42,954 nt of DNA from Candidatus Rhodoferax randersensis (lineage in GTDB: Bacteria > Pseudomonadota > Gammaproteobacteria > Burkholderiales > Burkholderiaceae_C). Shown one piece after another: positions 1-7,526 of the stretch. The stretch lies in assembly GCA_016718155.1 (NCBI GenBank), contig JADKEH010000024.1:1-42954 (forward strand). The letters are read 5' to 3'. Every line of letters begins with the position of its first letter. The first letter of the stretch is position 1. Below the pieces are notes generated by a model that saw only the letters and a list, made by a program, of their open reading frames with translations, was not told the origin of the DNA and searched no databases. The translations under genes were made by a program, and so were the position numbers.

Positions 1-342
1 GAGCCCGCCGCACCCGCTGCGGCTCCTGCAGCCCCGGCGGCAGCCCCAGCCCCTGCAGCAGCACCCGCCGCCGCGCCGGTCGCCGAGAACACCGCTGGCA
101 AGTCGGTCTTCGGCAAGACCTGCGCCCTGTGTCACGCCGCAGGTGTGGCCGGCGCGCCCAAGCCCGGTGACAAGGCCGACTGGGCGCCGCGTATTGCACA
201 GGGCAATGATCTGCTGCACAAGCACGCGATCGAAGGCTTTACCGGCGCCAAGGGTCAGATGCCCGCCAAGGGCGGTGCTGCCAACCTGACCGACGACGAA
301 GTCAAGGCGGCCGTCGCCTACATGGTTGACCAGTCGCGCTAA
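1..342 (+). CDS. c-type cytochrome, cytochrome c5 family (3' part)
   Basis: Small electron-transfer haem protein, expected in the periplasm or membrane-tethered. The reading frame is open from base 1, so the start and any signal or anchor lie outside the window. The visible part starts with an Ala/Pro-rich linker of about 30 residues, followed by a cytochrome c domain with the haem attachment motif CALCH (bases 121-135). A Met in the GQMPAKGG segment is the likely sixth haem ligand. The domain ends in the usual helix (AVAYMVDQ). Length and layout fit cytochrome c5/CycA-type proteins with an Ala/Pro linker. An ApbE-like gene follows on the same strand 18 bases downstream, so the two may be cotranscribed. 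The redox partner cannot be read from this window. Confidence 0.9.
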   Translation, partial: EPAAPAAAPAAPAAAPAPAAAPAAAPVAENTAGKSVFGKTCALCHAAGVAGAPKPGDKADWAPRIAQGNDLLHKHAIEGFTGAKGQMPAKGGAANLTDDEVKAAVAYMVDQSR

Positions 343-360
343 GCGAACGCAGTGGGTAGC

Positions 361-1398
361 ATGGCAAGACAAACCCTCAGTACTGCGCAACTCGGTCGGC
401 GCCGACTGAGTTTGGGCTTGCCATGGATGGTTTTCGGTTTGGTGGTGCCACCGGTGCACGCCGGTACGGGCGTGCATCAGACCTCGCGTGCGCTGATGGG
501 CACGCGTGTCGACCTGACGCTGCAGGGTCCCGACGAGGCAGTTCTAAACCAGGCTGGTGATGCCGCGTATGCCGAGATGACGCGCCTGGCCGACATGATG
601 AGCCGCTACCGCAGCACCAGTGTGCTCAATGCCATCAACCTGTCCGCGGGTTTGCAGGCAGTCAGCGTGCCACCCGAGTTGATGCAGGTGCTTCAAATGG
701 CCCGGGCCGCTGCGTTGTCCAGTGCCGGCGGCTTTGACGCCACGGTCGGTTCCCTGAGAAACTGGAACTTCGATCCCTCCCAACCGTCCATTGCGACCGC
801 CGCGCAGGTGGCCGCGCAAATCAAGTTGGTCGATTTCCGTGCCTTGGTGCTGAACGAGCGCGCCGGCACGGCCTACCTCACGCAGCGTGGCATGCGCCTG
901 GATCTGGGCGGCATTGCCAAGCTGCCTATTTTGCAGGCGGGCATGCGGCAACTGCAGCACCATGGTGTGGCCAACGCCATGATCAATGGCGGCGGCGATG
1001 TGCTGGTGATTGGGCAGCTTGACGGTCGCGCGTGGCGCGTCGGTCTGCGCGACCCGCGTCAGCCCGAGCGCTTGCTCGGATCGGTGTCGCTGCAGCGTGG
1101 TTTTGTGGCTGCCTCAGGCGACTACGAACGCTTTGTGATGCACCAGGGCAAACGCTTGCACCACGTGCTGGACCCCAAGACGGGCTACCCGACACAGGGC
1201 CCGCATGGCGTGGCCCTGGTTGGCGAGCAGTTGGACACCATCAATGGTCTGGGTGCCGCCATCATGGTCGCGGGCGCCCAAGCCGGGCGCGAACGCCTGG
1301 CGCGCACCGCTGGCGTGGATGCCTTGATTGTGGATGCCGACAACAGCCTGTGGCTGTCGCCCGGCATGGCGCAGCGCCTGCAGCGCGTGGCCGTCTGA
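361..1398 (+). CDS. ApbE-like FAD:protein FMN transferase with altered active-site residues
   Basis: Member of the ApbE/Ftp family, which attaches FMN from FAD to Thr/Ser of target flavoproteins outside the cytoplasm in an Mg-dependent reaction. I chose ATG 361; a GTG at 352 is in frame. The N-terminus (residues about 10-35) has an RRRLSLGL stretch before a hydrophobic segment ending in VHA, which looks like a Tat-type or Sec signal. Family landmarks are present: LDLGGIAK, INGGGDV, SGDYERF and HHVLDPKTGYP. Two places are unusual. The residue after GGIAK is Leu instead of the usual Gly. The C-terminal metal-binding motif, normally like ADALSTA, reads INGLGAA, so the expected Asp and Thr are Asn and Ala. 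By family knowledge these are Mg ligands, so activity may be lost or changed. It follows a cytochrome c gene, which suggests a redox-maturation role. Confidence 0.85.
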   Translation: MARQTLSTAQLGRRRLSLGLPWMVFGLVVPPVHAGTGVHQTSRALMGTRVDLTLQGPDEAVLNQAGDAAYAEMTRLADMMSRYRSTSVLNAINLSAGLQAVSVPPELMQVLQMARAAALSSAGGFDATVGSLRNWNFDPSQPSIATAAQVAAQIKLVDFRALVLNERAGTAYLTQRGMRLDLGGIAKLPILQAGMRQLQHHGVANAMINGGGDVLVIGQLDGRAWRVGLRDPRQPERLLGSVSLQRGFVAASGDYERFVMHQGKRLHHVLDPKTGYPTQGPHGVALVGEQLDTINGLGAAIMVAGAQAGRERLARTAGVDALIVDADNSLWLSPGMAQRLQRVAV

Positions 1399-1444
1399 TC
1401 CGCCGCCCCGGAGTGGTCCCCGGGCAGCGCTGGTTTGCTGCGTG

Positions 1445-1496
1445 TGACTGCGGTCTGTCCCGCAAGAAACCTCCCTGATCAGGTGAGCGCAGAGCT
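1445..1496. repeat. Dispersed palindromic repeat, copy 1
   Basis: Contains box A (TGCGGTCTGTCCCGCA) and a diverged box B (CAGGTGAGCGCAGAGCT). It aligns with the first part of the copy at 1649-1735. Related copies occur at 3556-3590 and 11266-11366. It lies 47 bases after the ApbE-like gene. The GGACAGA core of box B is the reverse complement of TCTGTCC in box A, so a complete A/B pair can fold into a hairpin. Confidence 0.7.
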
Positions 1497-1553
1497 GGTT
1501 CGTTGCGAGGCCCCCGAATCCGGGCTGATACCGCACACGGACCTTGAACCAGC

Positions 1554-1634
1554 ATCGTCATCGCGAGGCCGCAGGCCGTGGCGATCCATGTATTCTGGGG
1601 TCCTGGATTGCTTCACTTTGTTCGCAATGACGAT
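1554..1634. repeat. 81-bp palindromic intergenic element
   Basis: Outer arms ATCGTCATCGCGA (1554-1566) and TCGCAATGACGAT (1622-1634) are inverted copies with one mismatch. Inner arms GGCGATCCA and TGGATTGC are also nearly inverted. The sequence resembles the widespread intergenic palindromes that begin CGTCATTGCGAG and contain GATCCA/TGGATT cores. It has no coding capacity. Together with the flanking A/B repeats it fills the 339-base gap between the ApbE-like gene and the aminopeptidase gene; I see no gene there. Confidence 0.7.
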
Positions 1635-1648
1635 CGGTTCATGGAAAG

Positions 1649-1735
1649 TGACTGCGGTCTGTCCCGCAGAAACATCCCTGATCAGTTGAGGACAGAGCTT
1701 GCCCGCTGCGCGTGGCTGCGGTCTGTCCCGCAAAG
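1649..1735. repeat. Dispersed palindromic repeat, copy 2 (A-B-A)
   Basis: Box A at 1651-1667, box B (CAGTTGAGGACAGAGCT) at 1683-1699, and a second box A (TGCGGTCTGTCCCGCA) at 1717-1732. The segment from 1683 matches the reverse complement of 11319-11366 with only short spacer differences. It abuts the stop codon of the minus-strand aminopeptidase gene (1738), so its hairpin could stabilise that transcript's 3' end or end transcription. Confidence 0.75.
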
Positions 1736-1737
1736 CC

Positions 1738-3540
1738 TCAGAAGGGCTCTGTGCGTTGCGTCAGCCATGCCAGCGCAGGGCCAGCCACCAGTGGCGCCAA
1801 GCGCGCGCGCACGGTGGCGTGGTACTGGTTGAGCCACTCGATCTCGTCGGCGCGCAGCAATGTTCTGTCGATGCAACGCGTGTCGATCGGGCACAGCGTC
1901 AGTGTTTCAAACGCCAGGAAGTCACCGAAGGGCTCGTCCGTTGGCGCGCTCACATTGAGCACCAGATTCTCAATGCGCACGCCCCATTTTCCGGCCCGGT
2001 ACAGGCCGGGTTCGATCGAGGTGATCATGCCGGGTTGCATCGCCATGTTGGCGTCGGGGATGGCCTTGGAAATGCTTTGCGGTCCCTCGTGCACCGCCAG
2101 GAAATAGCCGACGCCGTGGCCGGTGCCGTGGCCGTAGTCCATACCCTGCTCCCACAAGGGCTGGCGTGCAATCGCATCGAGCATGGGCGACAGCGTGCCC
2201 AGCGGAAAACGCGTGCGCGACAAGGCCAGCGTGCCCTTGAGGACCAGCGTGTAGTCGCGCTTCTGGGCCGGGCTGGGCGTGCCAATCGGCCAGACGCGGG
2301 TGATGTCGGTGGTGCCGCCCAGGTATTGGCCGCCCGAATCGATCAGCAGCAGGCCATCACCCTCGATCACCGCATGGCTCTCGGGCGTGGCGCGGTAGTG
2401 CGGCATGGCACCGTTGGCATTGAAGCCGGCGATGGTATTGAAGCTCAAACCCACGAAACCGGGTCGCCGGGCGCGCGCGGCCGAGAGTTGTTCGTCAACG
2501 GTCAGCTCGGTGATGCGTTCGTGGCCCAGCGCGGCCTCGAACCAGGCATAGAACTCGCACATCGCGGCGCCGTCTTGCGCCATCGCCTCGCGCACATGCA
2601 CGGCCTCGGCGGCGCTCTTGCGACTCTTTTGCAGCACGCTCGGATTGATCGCCTCGATCACCTTCACGGTTGCCGGCACGCTGTCACGCAGGCCCAGCGT
2701 CACGCGCTTGGGGTCGAGCAGCAAGACCGCGCCTGCATCGAGTGCCGCCAGCGCCTCGCTGGCCTGGGTGTAGGGCCGGACCCGCACGCCATCGGCCTGC
2801 AGGCGCGCTGCCAGTTCGGTGGGCACCTTGCCCTCGGCCACGAACAGGGAGGTCTGGTCGGCGGTGATCAAGGCATGGGCCAGAAACACCGGGTTGTAGG
2901 GAACATCGGCACCGCGCAGGTTGAACAGCCAGGCGATGTCGTCCACCGTCGAGACGAAGTGGTGCGTGGCACCTTGCTCAGCCATGGCGGCGCGTAGCCG
3001 CGCCAGCTTGTCCTGCCGTGTGGCGCAGGCGTGGGGGGCCTGGTGCTCGTACACCGGCTGATCTGGCAGGCCTGCGCGATCCGGCCAGATGCGTGCTAGC
3101 ACATCGATGTCGGTGCGCAGCGTGGCGCCGACCTTGCTCAGGGTCTGGCGCAACAGTTGCGCGGCGGCCAGGCTCAGCACCATGCCATCCACGCCCACGC
3201 TCTGCCCGCTGGCAACGCGCTGCGCCAGCCAGTCGACATGGTGCGTGGAGGCGCCGGAGTCGATCTTGACCAGTTCAATGCCGCTGCCGGCAAGTTCCGT
3301 CTCGGCCTGTGTCCAGTAGCGGCTGTCGGCAAACAGAGCAGCCTTGGTGCGGGTCACGGCCAGCGTGCCCATGGAGCCGGTGAAACCCGATAGCCACTGC
3401 CGACCTTGCCAGCGCTCGGGCAAGTATTCCGACAGATGCGGGTCACTCGACGGCACCAGGCAGGCAGCCAGACCGAGTTCGGTCAGAGTGGCCTGGGCGC
3501 TGGAGATTCGTTGGGCAAAGACAGAGGCGGCGGCGGTCAT
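1738..3540 (-). CDS. Xaa-Pro aminopeptidase (M24 family, three-domain aminopeptidase P)
   Basis: Cytosolic metallopeptidase that removes an N-terminal residue preceding proline. At 600 residues it is the long, APP1-like form: two creatinase-type N-terminal domains (about 1-320), a pita-bread M24 catalytic domain (about 330-540) and a short M24 C-terminal domain. Dinuclear metal ligands are visible in order: Asp in LLIDSGG (about residue 400), Asp in GTTDITRVW, His in GTGHGVGY (about 472), Glu in SIEPGLY (about 505) and Glu in RIENLV (about 525). No signal peptide is seen. ATG 3540 is the first start and the N-terminus aligns well with the family. The upstream region carries a dispersed repeat directly before the start; the creatininase-like gene upstream on the same strand may belong to the same unit. 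Confidence 0.92.
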   Translation of the reverse strand: MTAAASVFAQRISSAQATLTELGLAACLVPSSDPHLSEYLPERWQGRQWLSGFTGSMGTLAVTRTKAALFADSRYWTQAETELAGSGIELVKIDSGASTHHVDWLAQRVASGQSVGVDGMVLSLAAAQLLRQTLSKVGATLRTDIDVLARIWPDRAGLPDQPVYEHQAPHACATRQDKLARLRAAMAEQGATHHFVSTVDDIAWLFNLRGADVPYNPVFLAHALITADQTSLFVAEGKVPTELAARLQADGVRVRPYTQASEALAALDAGAVLLLDPKRVTLGLRDSVPATVKVIEAINPSVLQKSRKSAAEAVHVREAMAQDGAAMCEFYAWFEAALGHERITELTVDEQLSAARARRPGFVGLSFNTIAGFNANGAMPHYRATPESHAVIEGDGLLLIDSGGQYLGGTTDITRVWPIGTPSPAQKRDYTLVLKGTLALSRTRFPLGTLSPMLDAIARQPLWEQGMDYGHGTGHGVGYFLAVHEGPQSISKAIPDANMAMQPGMITSIEPGLYRAGKWGVRIENLVLNVSAPTDEPFGDFLAFETLTLCPIDTRCIDRTLLRADEIEWLNQYHATVRARLAPLVAGPALAWLTQRTEPF

Positions 3541-3555
3541 CGCGATTCCTGATAC

Positions 3556-3590
3556 TTTGCGGGACAGACCTTTAGCTCTGTCCTCAACTG
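3556..3590. repeat. Dispersed palindromic repeat, copy 3
   Basis: Inverted orientation: TTTGCGGGACAGACC (3556-3570) and AGCTCTGTCCTCAACTG (3574-3590), the reverse complements of box A and box B. It sits only 15 bases upstream of the aminopeptidase start, between that gene and the creatininase-like gene, so it would lie in the 5' leader of the aminopeptidase message. Confidence 0.7.
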
Positions 3591-3693
3591 ATTGTTGGAT
3601 GTTGGATGTCGGAAGCTTGGCAGCGCCAGGATGCGGCGCGAAGCGGCGATTGTAGGCGCGCCCTTGGGTTCCTGCCGGGGCGGCCGACGCGGT

Positions 3694-4536
3694 TCAGCGG
3701 GGTTGGCTGTGGTTGAGCGTGTCGGTCGGCAGGCGGGCGATCTCGACCAGCAGTTCGGCCAGGCCGCGCGCGCTGGCGGCCACCACAACACGGCCCTTTT
3801 CGGCCGTGGCCGCAGCGGCGTTGCCGACCGCGCCGGCCGGGTTGTAGTCCTGCATCTGCCAGCCCAGCTTGGCACTCTTGCCATTGCCCAGAATCGGGAA
3901 AGCCTGCGCCCTGGTCTGCGAGCTGGAGGGGAAATTGGCGGCCCGCGTCATGTCAACCAGATCGGGCTTGAGCGCCAGCATCATGGAGGTTTCGATGTCG
4001 CCGGCATGGATGCCAAAGCGGTGCTCCTCAGCGCTGAAAAGCTGGTTGGCGTCCACGCCCTGCTCGTCGGTCAAGGGCAGGTTGAACCAGTTCACGCCAT
4101 AGACCAGCATACCGAGGCGCGCGCGCAGGTCACGCGCCACGATGTCGAGCACACTGACTTGCCCGCCATGGGCGTTGAACAGCACCAGCTTCTTGATGCC
4201 CGCCGCGGCGACCGACTCACCGATGTCGGTCCACAAACGGATGATGGTCTCGGCCTTGAGGGTGAGGGTGCCGGGAAAGCGCGCGTGCTCCGGGCTCAGG
4301 CCGACCGCCTGCGTCGGCAGGAACAGCACCGGCAACGCGGCCGGCAAGTGCACCAGCGACGCGGTGACGATGCCATCGACCAACGCCGTGTCCACGCACA
4401 GCGGCAGGTGCGGGCCGTGCTGCTCGGTGGCCGCCACCGGCAGCACCGCGATCATGTTGGCCGCCTCGCCACGGGAGCGCAGCTGGCTGAAGTCCTGCGT
4501 GCTCCAATCGGCCCAGAATCTGGATGGCGTGTTCAT
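3694..4536 (-). CDS. Creatininase family amidohydrolase
   Basis: Metal-dependent amidohydrolase fold of 280 residues, shared with creatinine amidohydrolase, MftE and ArfB. Visible motifs: EQHGPHLPL and a following Asp (about residues 37-47; Glu, His and Asp ligands), NAHGGQ (about 135) and HAGDIETS (about 175, where the family usually has HAGExETS). These give the expected Zn/Mn ligands. The true substrate cannot be told: the superfamily acts on creatinine, formamides and peptidyl precursors, and no creatine or mycofactocin genes are nearby. The start ATG 4536 is close to the left end of a MITE-like element, so its promoter region may have been altered by that insertion. No signal peptide. 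Confidence 0.85.
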   Translation of the reverse strand: MNTPSRFWADWSTQDFSQLRSRGEAANMIAVLPVAATEQHGPHLPLCVDTALVDGIVTASLVHLPAALPVLFLPTQAVGLSPEHARFPGTLTLKAETIIRLWTDIGESVAAAGIKKLVLFNAHGGQVSVLDIVARDLRARLGMLVYGVNWFNLPLTDEQGVDANQLFSAEEHRFGIHAGDIETSMMLALKPDLVDMTRAANFPSSSQTRAQAFPILGNGKSAKLGWQMQDYNPAGAVGNAAAATAEKGRVVVAASARGLAELLVEIARLPTDTLNHSQPR

Positions 4537-4550
4537 GGTCCTATCTTAAG

Positions 4551-4938
4551 ACTTAAGACGAATGGCACTTACTTAACGTGTTTACCCAAGAAATTCCAGT
4601 TTGGTTGTAGGTCGATGCATAGGGCTGGATGGACTGCAAAAGAAAGCGGCGCAATTGGCGGGCGCGGGGAGCAGGCTGCCTGAATGCTCTGCTCCGTGTC
4701 CTCCGCCCTGCGGGCTCCCCCTTGACCTACGCAGAACACCCAGGCAGCCTGATCCCCGATTGCGTGGTTTGCAGGCCATTCCAATAAGTTGGGGTCATTG
4801 CTGCGCAAAGTGGTCTGACCCGCAAGATTTCAGCAAAGCAGCCCTGCGGCGAGTCCAGCACAATAGCTCGGCACGCAAGCCTCTACCAGCTCAGAGTGAA
4901 CGGTGTATTCCTTAAGTAAGTGTCTTTCGACTTAAGAC
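4551..4938. mobile_element. MITE-like non-autonomous element with terminal inverted repeats
   Basis: The two ends are inverted copies: 4552-4576 and the reverse complement of 4912-4936 match at 22 of 25 positions, sharing CACTTACTTAA and CTTAAG. The 9-mer ACTTAAGAC occurs at 4551-4559 and again at 4930-4938, consistent with a 9-bp target duplication; because the 9-mer is itself partly palindromic, the exact ends are uncertain by a few bases. The interior (about 370 bp) has no convincing gene. It contains an internal 17-bp inverted repeat with one mismatch (4666-4682 against 4741-4757, core CAGGCTGCCTG). A DDE transposase supplied in trans would be needed. It may instead be an internally deleted IS. 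Confidence 0.7.
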
Positions 4939-5016
4939 CTTGCGGGATCGAACCTGGGCACTCGCCGCGCCCCCGCCATCTCAGGCAGAAGCGCGGCGGT
5001 GCAGGCTGTCACGGCC

Positions 5017-5280
5017 TTACAGCCGTGTGACGCCGCTCAGATGGCCAACCAACTGTCCATCGACGTACAGCGCGCCTTCGGGCGCCCCGGCCTCTGCGTA
5101 GAACTCGATTACCGAGCCGCTGACGTAGGGGCTGCTGCGCCGCTGGTCGGCGCTGACCTGCCGGGCCATCCGGGCCAATGCGCGGCTGGCAGCACGCAAC
5201 AGGGTGGCCAGAAGGCGCCGACCGGGGGTGCCGCGCGGTGCATACAGCGGCACAACTGATGTGGGCAAACTTCCTATCAT
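5017..5280 (-). CDS. Small conserved-looking hypothetical protein, 87 aa
   Basis: I do not recognise a named function. The start ATG 5280 has a strong ribosome binding site (AAGGAGA, about 6 bases upstream). The protein has a basic, Ala/Arg-rich helix (about residues 20-42, RRLLATLLRAASRALARMAR) and a C-terminal segment of mixed beta character, EFYAEAGAPEGALYVDGQLVGHL. The clean C-terminal motif and good start signal argue that it is real rather than a chance frame. There is no signal peptide or membrane segment. It is the last of a small minus-strand group downstream of an attenuator-like hairpin at 5505-5537. Confidence 0.6.
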   Translation of the reverse strand: MIGSLPTSVVPLYAPRGTPGRRLLATLLRAASRALARMARQVSADQRRSSPYVSGSVIEFYAEAGAPEGALYVDGQLVGHLSGVTRL

Positions 5281-5334
5281 GATGATCTCTCCTTGACCGC
5301 CATGCGTCGGAACAGCGCTGGCGGGATTTTTGAA

Positions 5335-5466
5335 CTACGGACTGGGTGGCCTTGCGAGCAATGCTGTGTGGCGGGAGTACCGCCCTGGCGCTCGCGTGGC
5401 GTGACGTGGGGATGGCGCCGAAGGCAGTGGGCGCAGAGTGAGGGAATTCAAACCAATATCTTTCAT
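5335..5466 (-). CDS. Possible 43-aa small protein
   Basis: Short frame with ATG at 5466 and TAG at 5335. It is supported mainly by a textbook ribosome binding site: AAGGAG lies 6 bases before the ATG. The product is Arg/Pro/Ser-rich (begins MKDIGLNSLTLRPLPSAP) with no recognisable domain. It lies 54 bases upstream of the 87-aa gene on the same strand and immediately downstream of a strong hairpin, so it could be a leader peptide or a small protein of the same unit. No stronger claim is possible from composition alone. Confidence 0.4.
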   Translation of the reverse strand: MKDIGLNSLTLRPLPSAPSPRHATRAPGRYSRHTALLARPPSP

Positions 5467-5504
5467 GACACGCTCCTTGAAGGAAAACAAACGGCAGCAA
5501 AACA

Positions 5505-5537
5505 AACGGCCCGGGGCTGCAAAGCACCCGGGCCGTT
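5505..5537 (-). terminator. Strong hairpin followed by U-rich tract (terminator or attenuator)
   Basis: Perfect 11-bp inverted repeat AACGGCCCGGG (5505-5515) / CCCGGGCCGTT (5527-5537) with an 11-nt loop. Read on the minus strand the stem is followed by TTTGTTTTGC, typical of an intrinsic terminator. It lies only about 40 bases upstream of the 43-aa ORF start. It therefore either ends transcription from upstream or acts as an attenuator for the small genes at 5017-5466. Confidence 0.6.
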
Positions 5538-5821
5538 GTGAACGCCATCTGACGATGGTGCTCAGTTCACGGGACCCCGGGCGGGGCTAAACGGTTGATC
5601 AAGCCGATTTGGGCGGGAATGCCGAAGAACGCCGCCGGCATCAGGCGGCGTGCGCCCGGTGCGAGGAGTTCAAACGTGTGGCAAACCATGGCAAATGAGA
5701 CTTGAGGGTTGATCGGACATGCAGTCAGCCTGGCCCGGAGGCGGCGTTGACTACAAACTTGCTCAAATGATAAACGATTGATTATCTTGAGCAAATAGAA
5801 TTTATCCCAATAGACAGTGAT

Positions 5822-6412
5822 TTATTTCTTCTGTCGCAGCGGTGCCACACCTGCTTGCGAACGCAGCCACAGGGCATGGGCGTCGGTCGCTGCGGGCGGG
5901 CTTTTCACTGCATGGGTCTTGGCGGGGGGCTTGCTCGGCGTGAGTGGAGGGGGCGGCTCGGCGCTCTGGCTGGTCGATGGCGTCAGCACCTCGCCCAGCA
6001 GATCGAGCAGGCGCGTGCGGGCACGCTGCGGGTGGCGCCGGTAGTAGGTCAGCACCAGGCCGACGATGAAACGCTCGTCATCGTCGCGCGGGGCGTGGCT
6101 GTCACTCGGGGCGTCCACCGTGGCGCTGGCGCGGGGCGGGTTGGCCGAGGCGCCGTGGTCCTGGTCCATCCAGCCATTGGGCTTGTGGCACAACTGCTCG
6201 AACTGGCGCGCCAGACGCTCGCCGATCTGGCGCGAGCGGCTCTTGATCTGGCTCCAGTAGCTGGGCTGAATCCGCACCCGTTCGGCAAAACGTCCCTCCA
6301 AACCACGCAGGGTTGCCGCGTCCGGGTGTTTGATGGTGTTGCGCACAAATTCGTCGAACAGGGCCAGGGCATTGTCAAAGCGAATCTGCGCCAGATCGGG
6401 GGCACGGTTCAT
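5822..6412 (-). CDS. Possible DNA-binding protein (phage-repressor-like N-terminus)
   Basis: A 196-residue protein. Residues about 25-85 resemble the helix-turn-helix part of phage repressor-type regulators: a segment FAERVRIQPSYWSQIKSRSR is followed by IGERLARQFEQLCHKPNGWMD, close to the common pattern IG..LAR.IE...GKP.GWMD. The rest (about 95-196) is Pro/Ala-rich and low in predicted structure. There is no S24 peptidase domain as in CI/LexA-type repressors, so this would be a short regulator. ATG 6412 is the only good start. Its targets are unknown; the AT-rich stretch just downstream (about 5750-5820) shows no clear operator. Confidence 0.5.
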   Translation of the reverse strand: MNRAPDLAQIRFDNALALFDEFVRNTIKHPDAATLRGLEGRFAERVRIQPSYWSQIKSRSRQIGERLARQFEQLCHKPNGWMDQDHGASANPPRASATVDAPSDSHAPRDDDERFIVGLVLTYYRRHPQRARTRLLDLLGEVLTPSTSQSAEPPPPLTPSKPPAKTHAVKSPPAATDAHALWLRSQAGVAPLRQKK

Positions 6413-6466
6413 ACGCAGATGATAAACCTGCCTTGAGCAGCAAGATCTGACCCTGAAGCCCCACCT

Positions 6467-7486
6467 CTACCAGCGTGACTGGTGGTCCTCGGTCACGCCG
6501 ACCAGGTCTTGCACCCGGCGTGGTGTGGCGTCAGCGCTGGCCTTGACCCAGCCGTTGAAGACGCCGATCGGCTGCACGTAGCGGCTGACCACCACAAGCA
6601 GGTTCTTGTCCTCCCGGCGCAAGCCTTCAGGCTGGAAAGTCAGGTCCAGCAGGCCGTCCTCGGTGCGAACCTGCCACGCAGCCATGGGTTGCTGCGGGTC
6701 GAAGTCAAACTGGGCGGCAGCCAGCGGGATCAACTGCCCGTCAAGCCACAGCGCGTTCTCTTGCGCGCCGAAGTAGCCGGCCTGGAGGTTGAAGCCTATG
6801 TCCGGGCTGTGCGCACTGGCCCAGCGCCAGGTGGTGTCGCGCGCCAGCAGGCCGTTGGAGTAGTCGAAGCTGGCCACACCACCGTCCAGCGCATGGCGGC
6901 TGGTGCCCAGGCGCAGTTCGCCGCGTAGCGCGCGGGCGGAGGATTTCTGCGTCGCATGCACCGCGCCGCCCGCCACCGTGCCCACTGCCAGCAAGGTCGG
7001 CCCGGCGTCACCAAATTCGGCATCGATTTCCAGGTTGCGGTTGCAAACCCGTAGTTGGTAGCAGTGACTGGCCGGGTCGTGGCGGCATTCGATCTGCTGG
7101 CCGGCAAAGTGGAAGCCTTGCACGGCGCCCGTTGCGCAGCGGTCGGCCAGTCGGGCGCCAAGTCCGGGCAGACCGTCTTGCGAGAAGTCCGCCGTCACCT
7201 TGGCCTGCTGGCGGTCGAACACATAGCCAAAAGCAGCGCTGGTCCAGCCGATGTCGACCATCGCGACAGCGCAGAACACCTCGTCGGTAGCCATTGCCAC
7301 ATAGAACCAGCGCTTGTGGTGAAAGTGCCGCCACCAGGCGCCGCGCGCCAGCGGCGGGCTCAGGCGCGCCCAATCGATGTCGCCGGTGATGCCCTCAAAA
7401 CGGCCGGTCTGGACGGCGCCGCTGGCGTCGATGAGTTGGGCCGGGGCAGCGGGGAGTGGGGCGGGCAGTGGGGCGGTGCTGGTCAT
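6467..7486 (-). CDS. DUF2804 domain-containing protein
   Basis: A 339-residue protein that I recognise as DUF2804, a family of unknown function found in many Proteobacteria. Typical features are the N-terminal region with a KRWFYV segment, the middle DYSNGLLARDTTWRWA segment (about 220) and the C-terminal LTFQPEGLRRED and ISRY/VSRYVQPIGVFNG-like stretch. It is rich in Trp/Phe and beta-strand-like repeats, with no signal peptide or clear membrane span. Literature predictions for the family (lipid-related beta proteins) are not tested here. It lies 40 bases downstream of the radical SAM gene on the same strand, so the two may be cotranscribed. Confidence 0.8.
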   Translation of the reverse strand: MTSTAPLPAPLPAAPAQLIDASGAVQTGRFEGITGDIDWARLSPPLARGAWWRHFHHKRWFYVAMATDEVFCAVAMVDIGWTSAAFGYVFDRQQAKVTADFSQDGLPGLGARLADRCATGAVQGFHFAGQQIECRHDPASHCYQLRVCNRNLEIDAEFGDAGPTLLAVGTVAGGAVHATQKSSARALRGELRLGTSRHALDGGVASFDYSNGLLARDTTWRWASAHSPDIGFNLQAGYFGAQENALWLDGQLIPLAAAQFDFDPQQPMAAWQVRTEDGLLDLTFQPEGLRREDKNLLVVVSRYVQPIGVFNGWVKASADATPRRVQDLVGVTEDHQSRW

Positions 7487-7526
7487 GTTGGCGGCTCAGT
7501 GGGGCAAGGCGTGTGGCGCGGATGGC

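Noticed and set aside
1699..2997. Long plus-strand frame of 432 codons opposite the aminopeptidase gene
   Set aside because: It is antisense to a gene with intact catalytic motifs and is rich in His/Gln/Arg as expected for a GC-rich shadow frame.
4925..4965. Possible tRNA T-arm (GGTTCGATCCCGC on the minus strand)
   Set aside because: The flanking bases do not form a T-stem, and no acceptor stem or anticodon arm can be folded from the neighbouring sequence.
5567..5689. 40-aa minus-strand frame (MVCHTFELL...)
   Set aside because: No ribosome site and no known pattern; it could be a leader peptide before the hairpin, but evidence is too thin.
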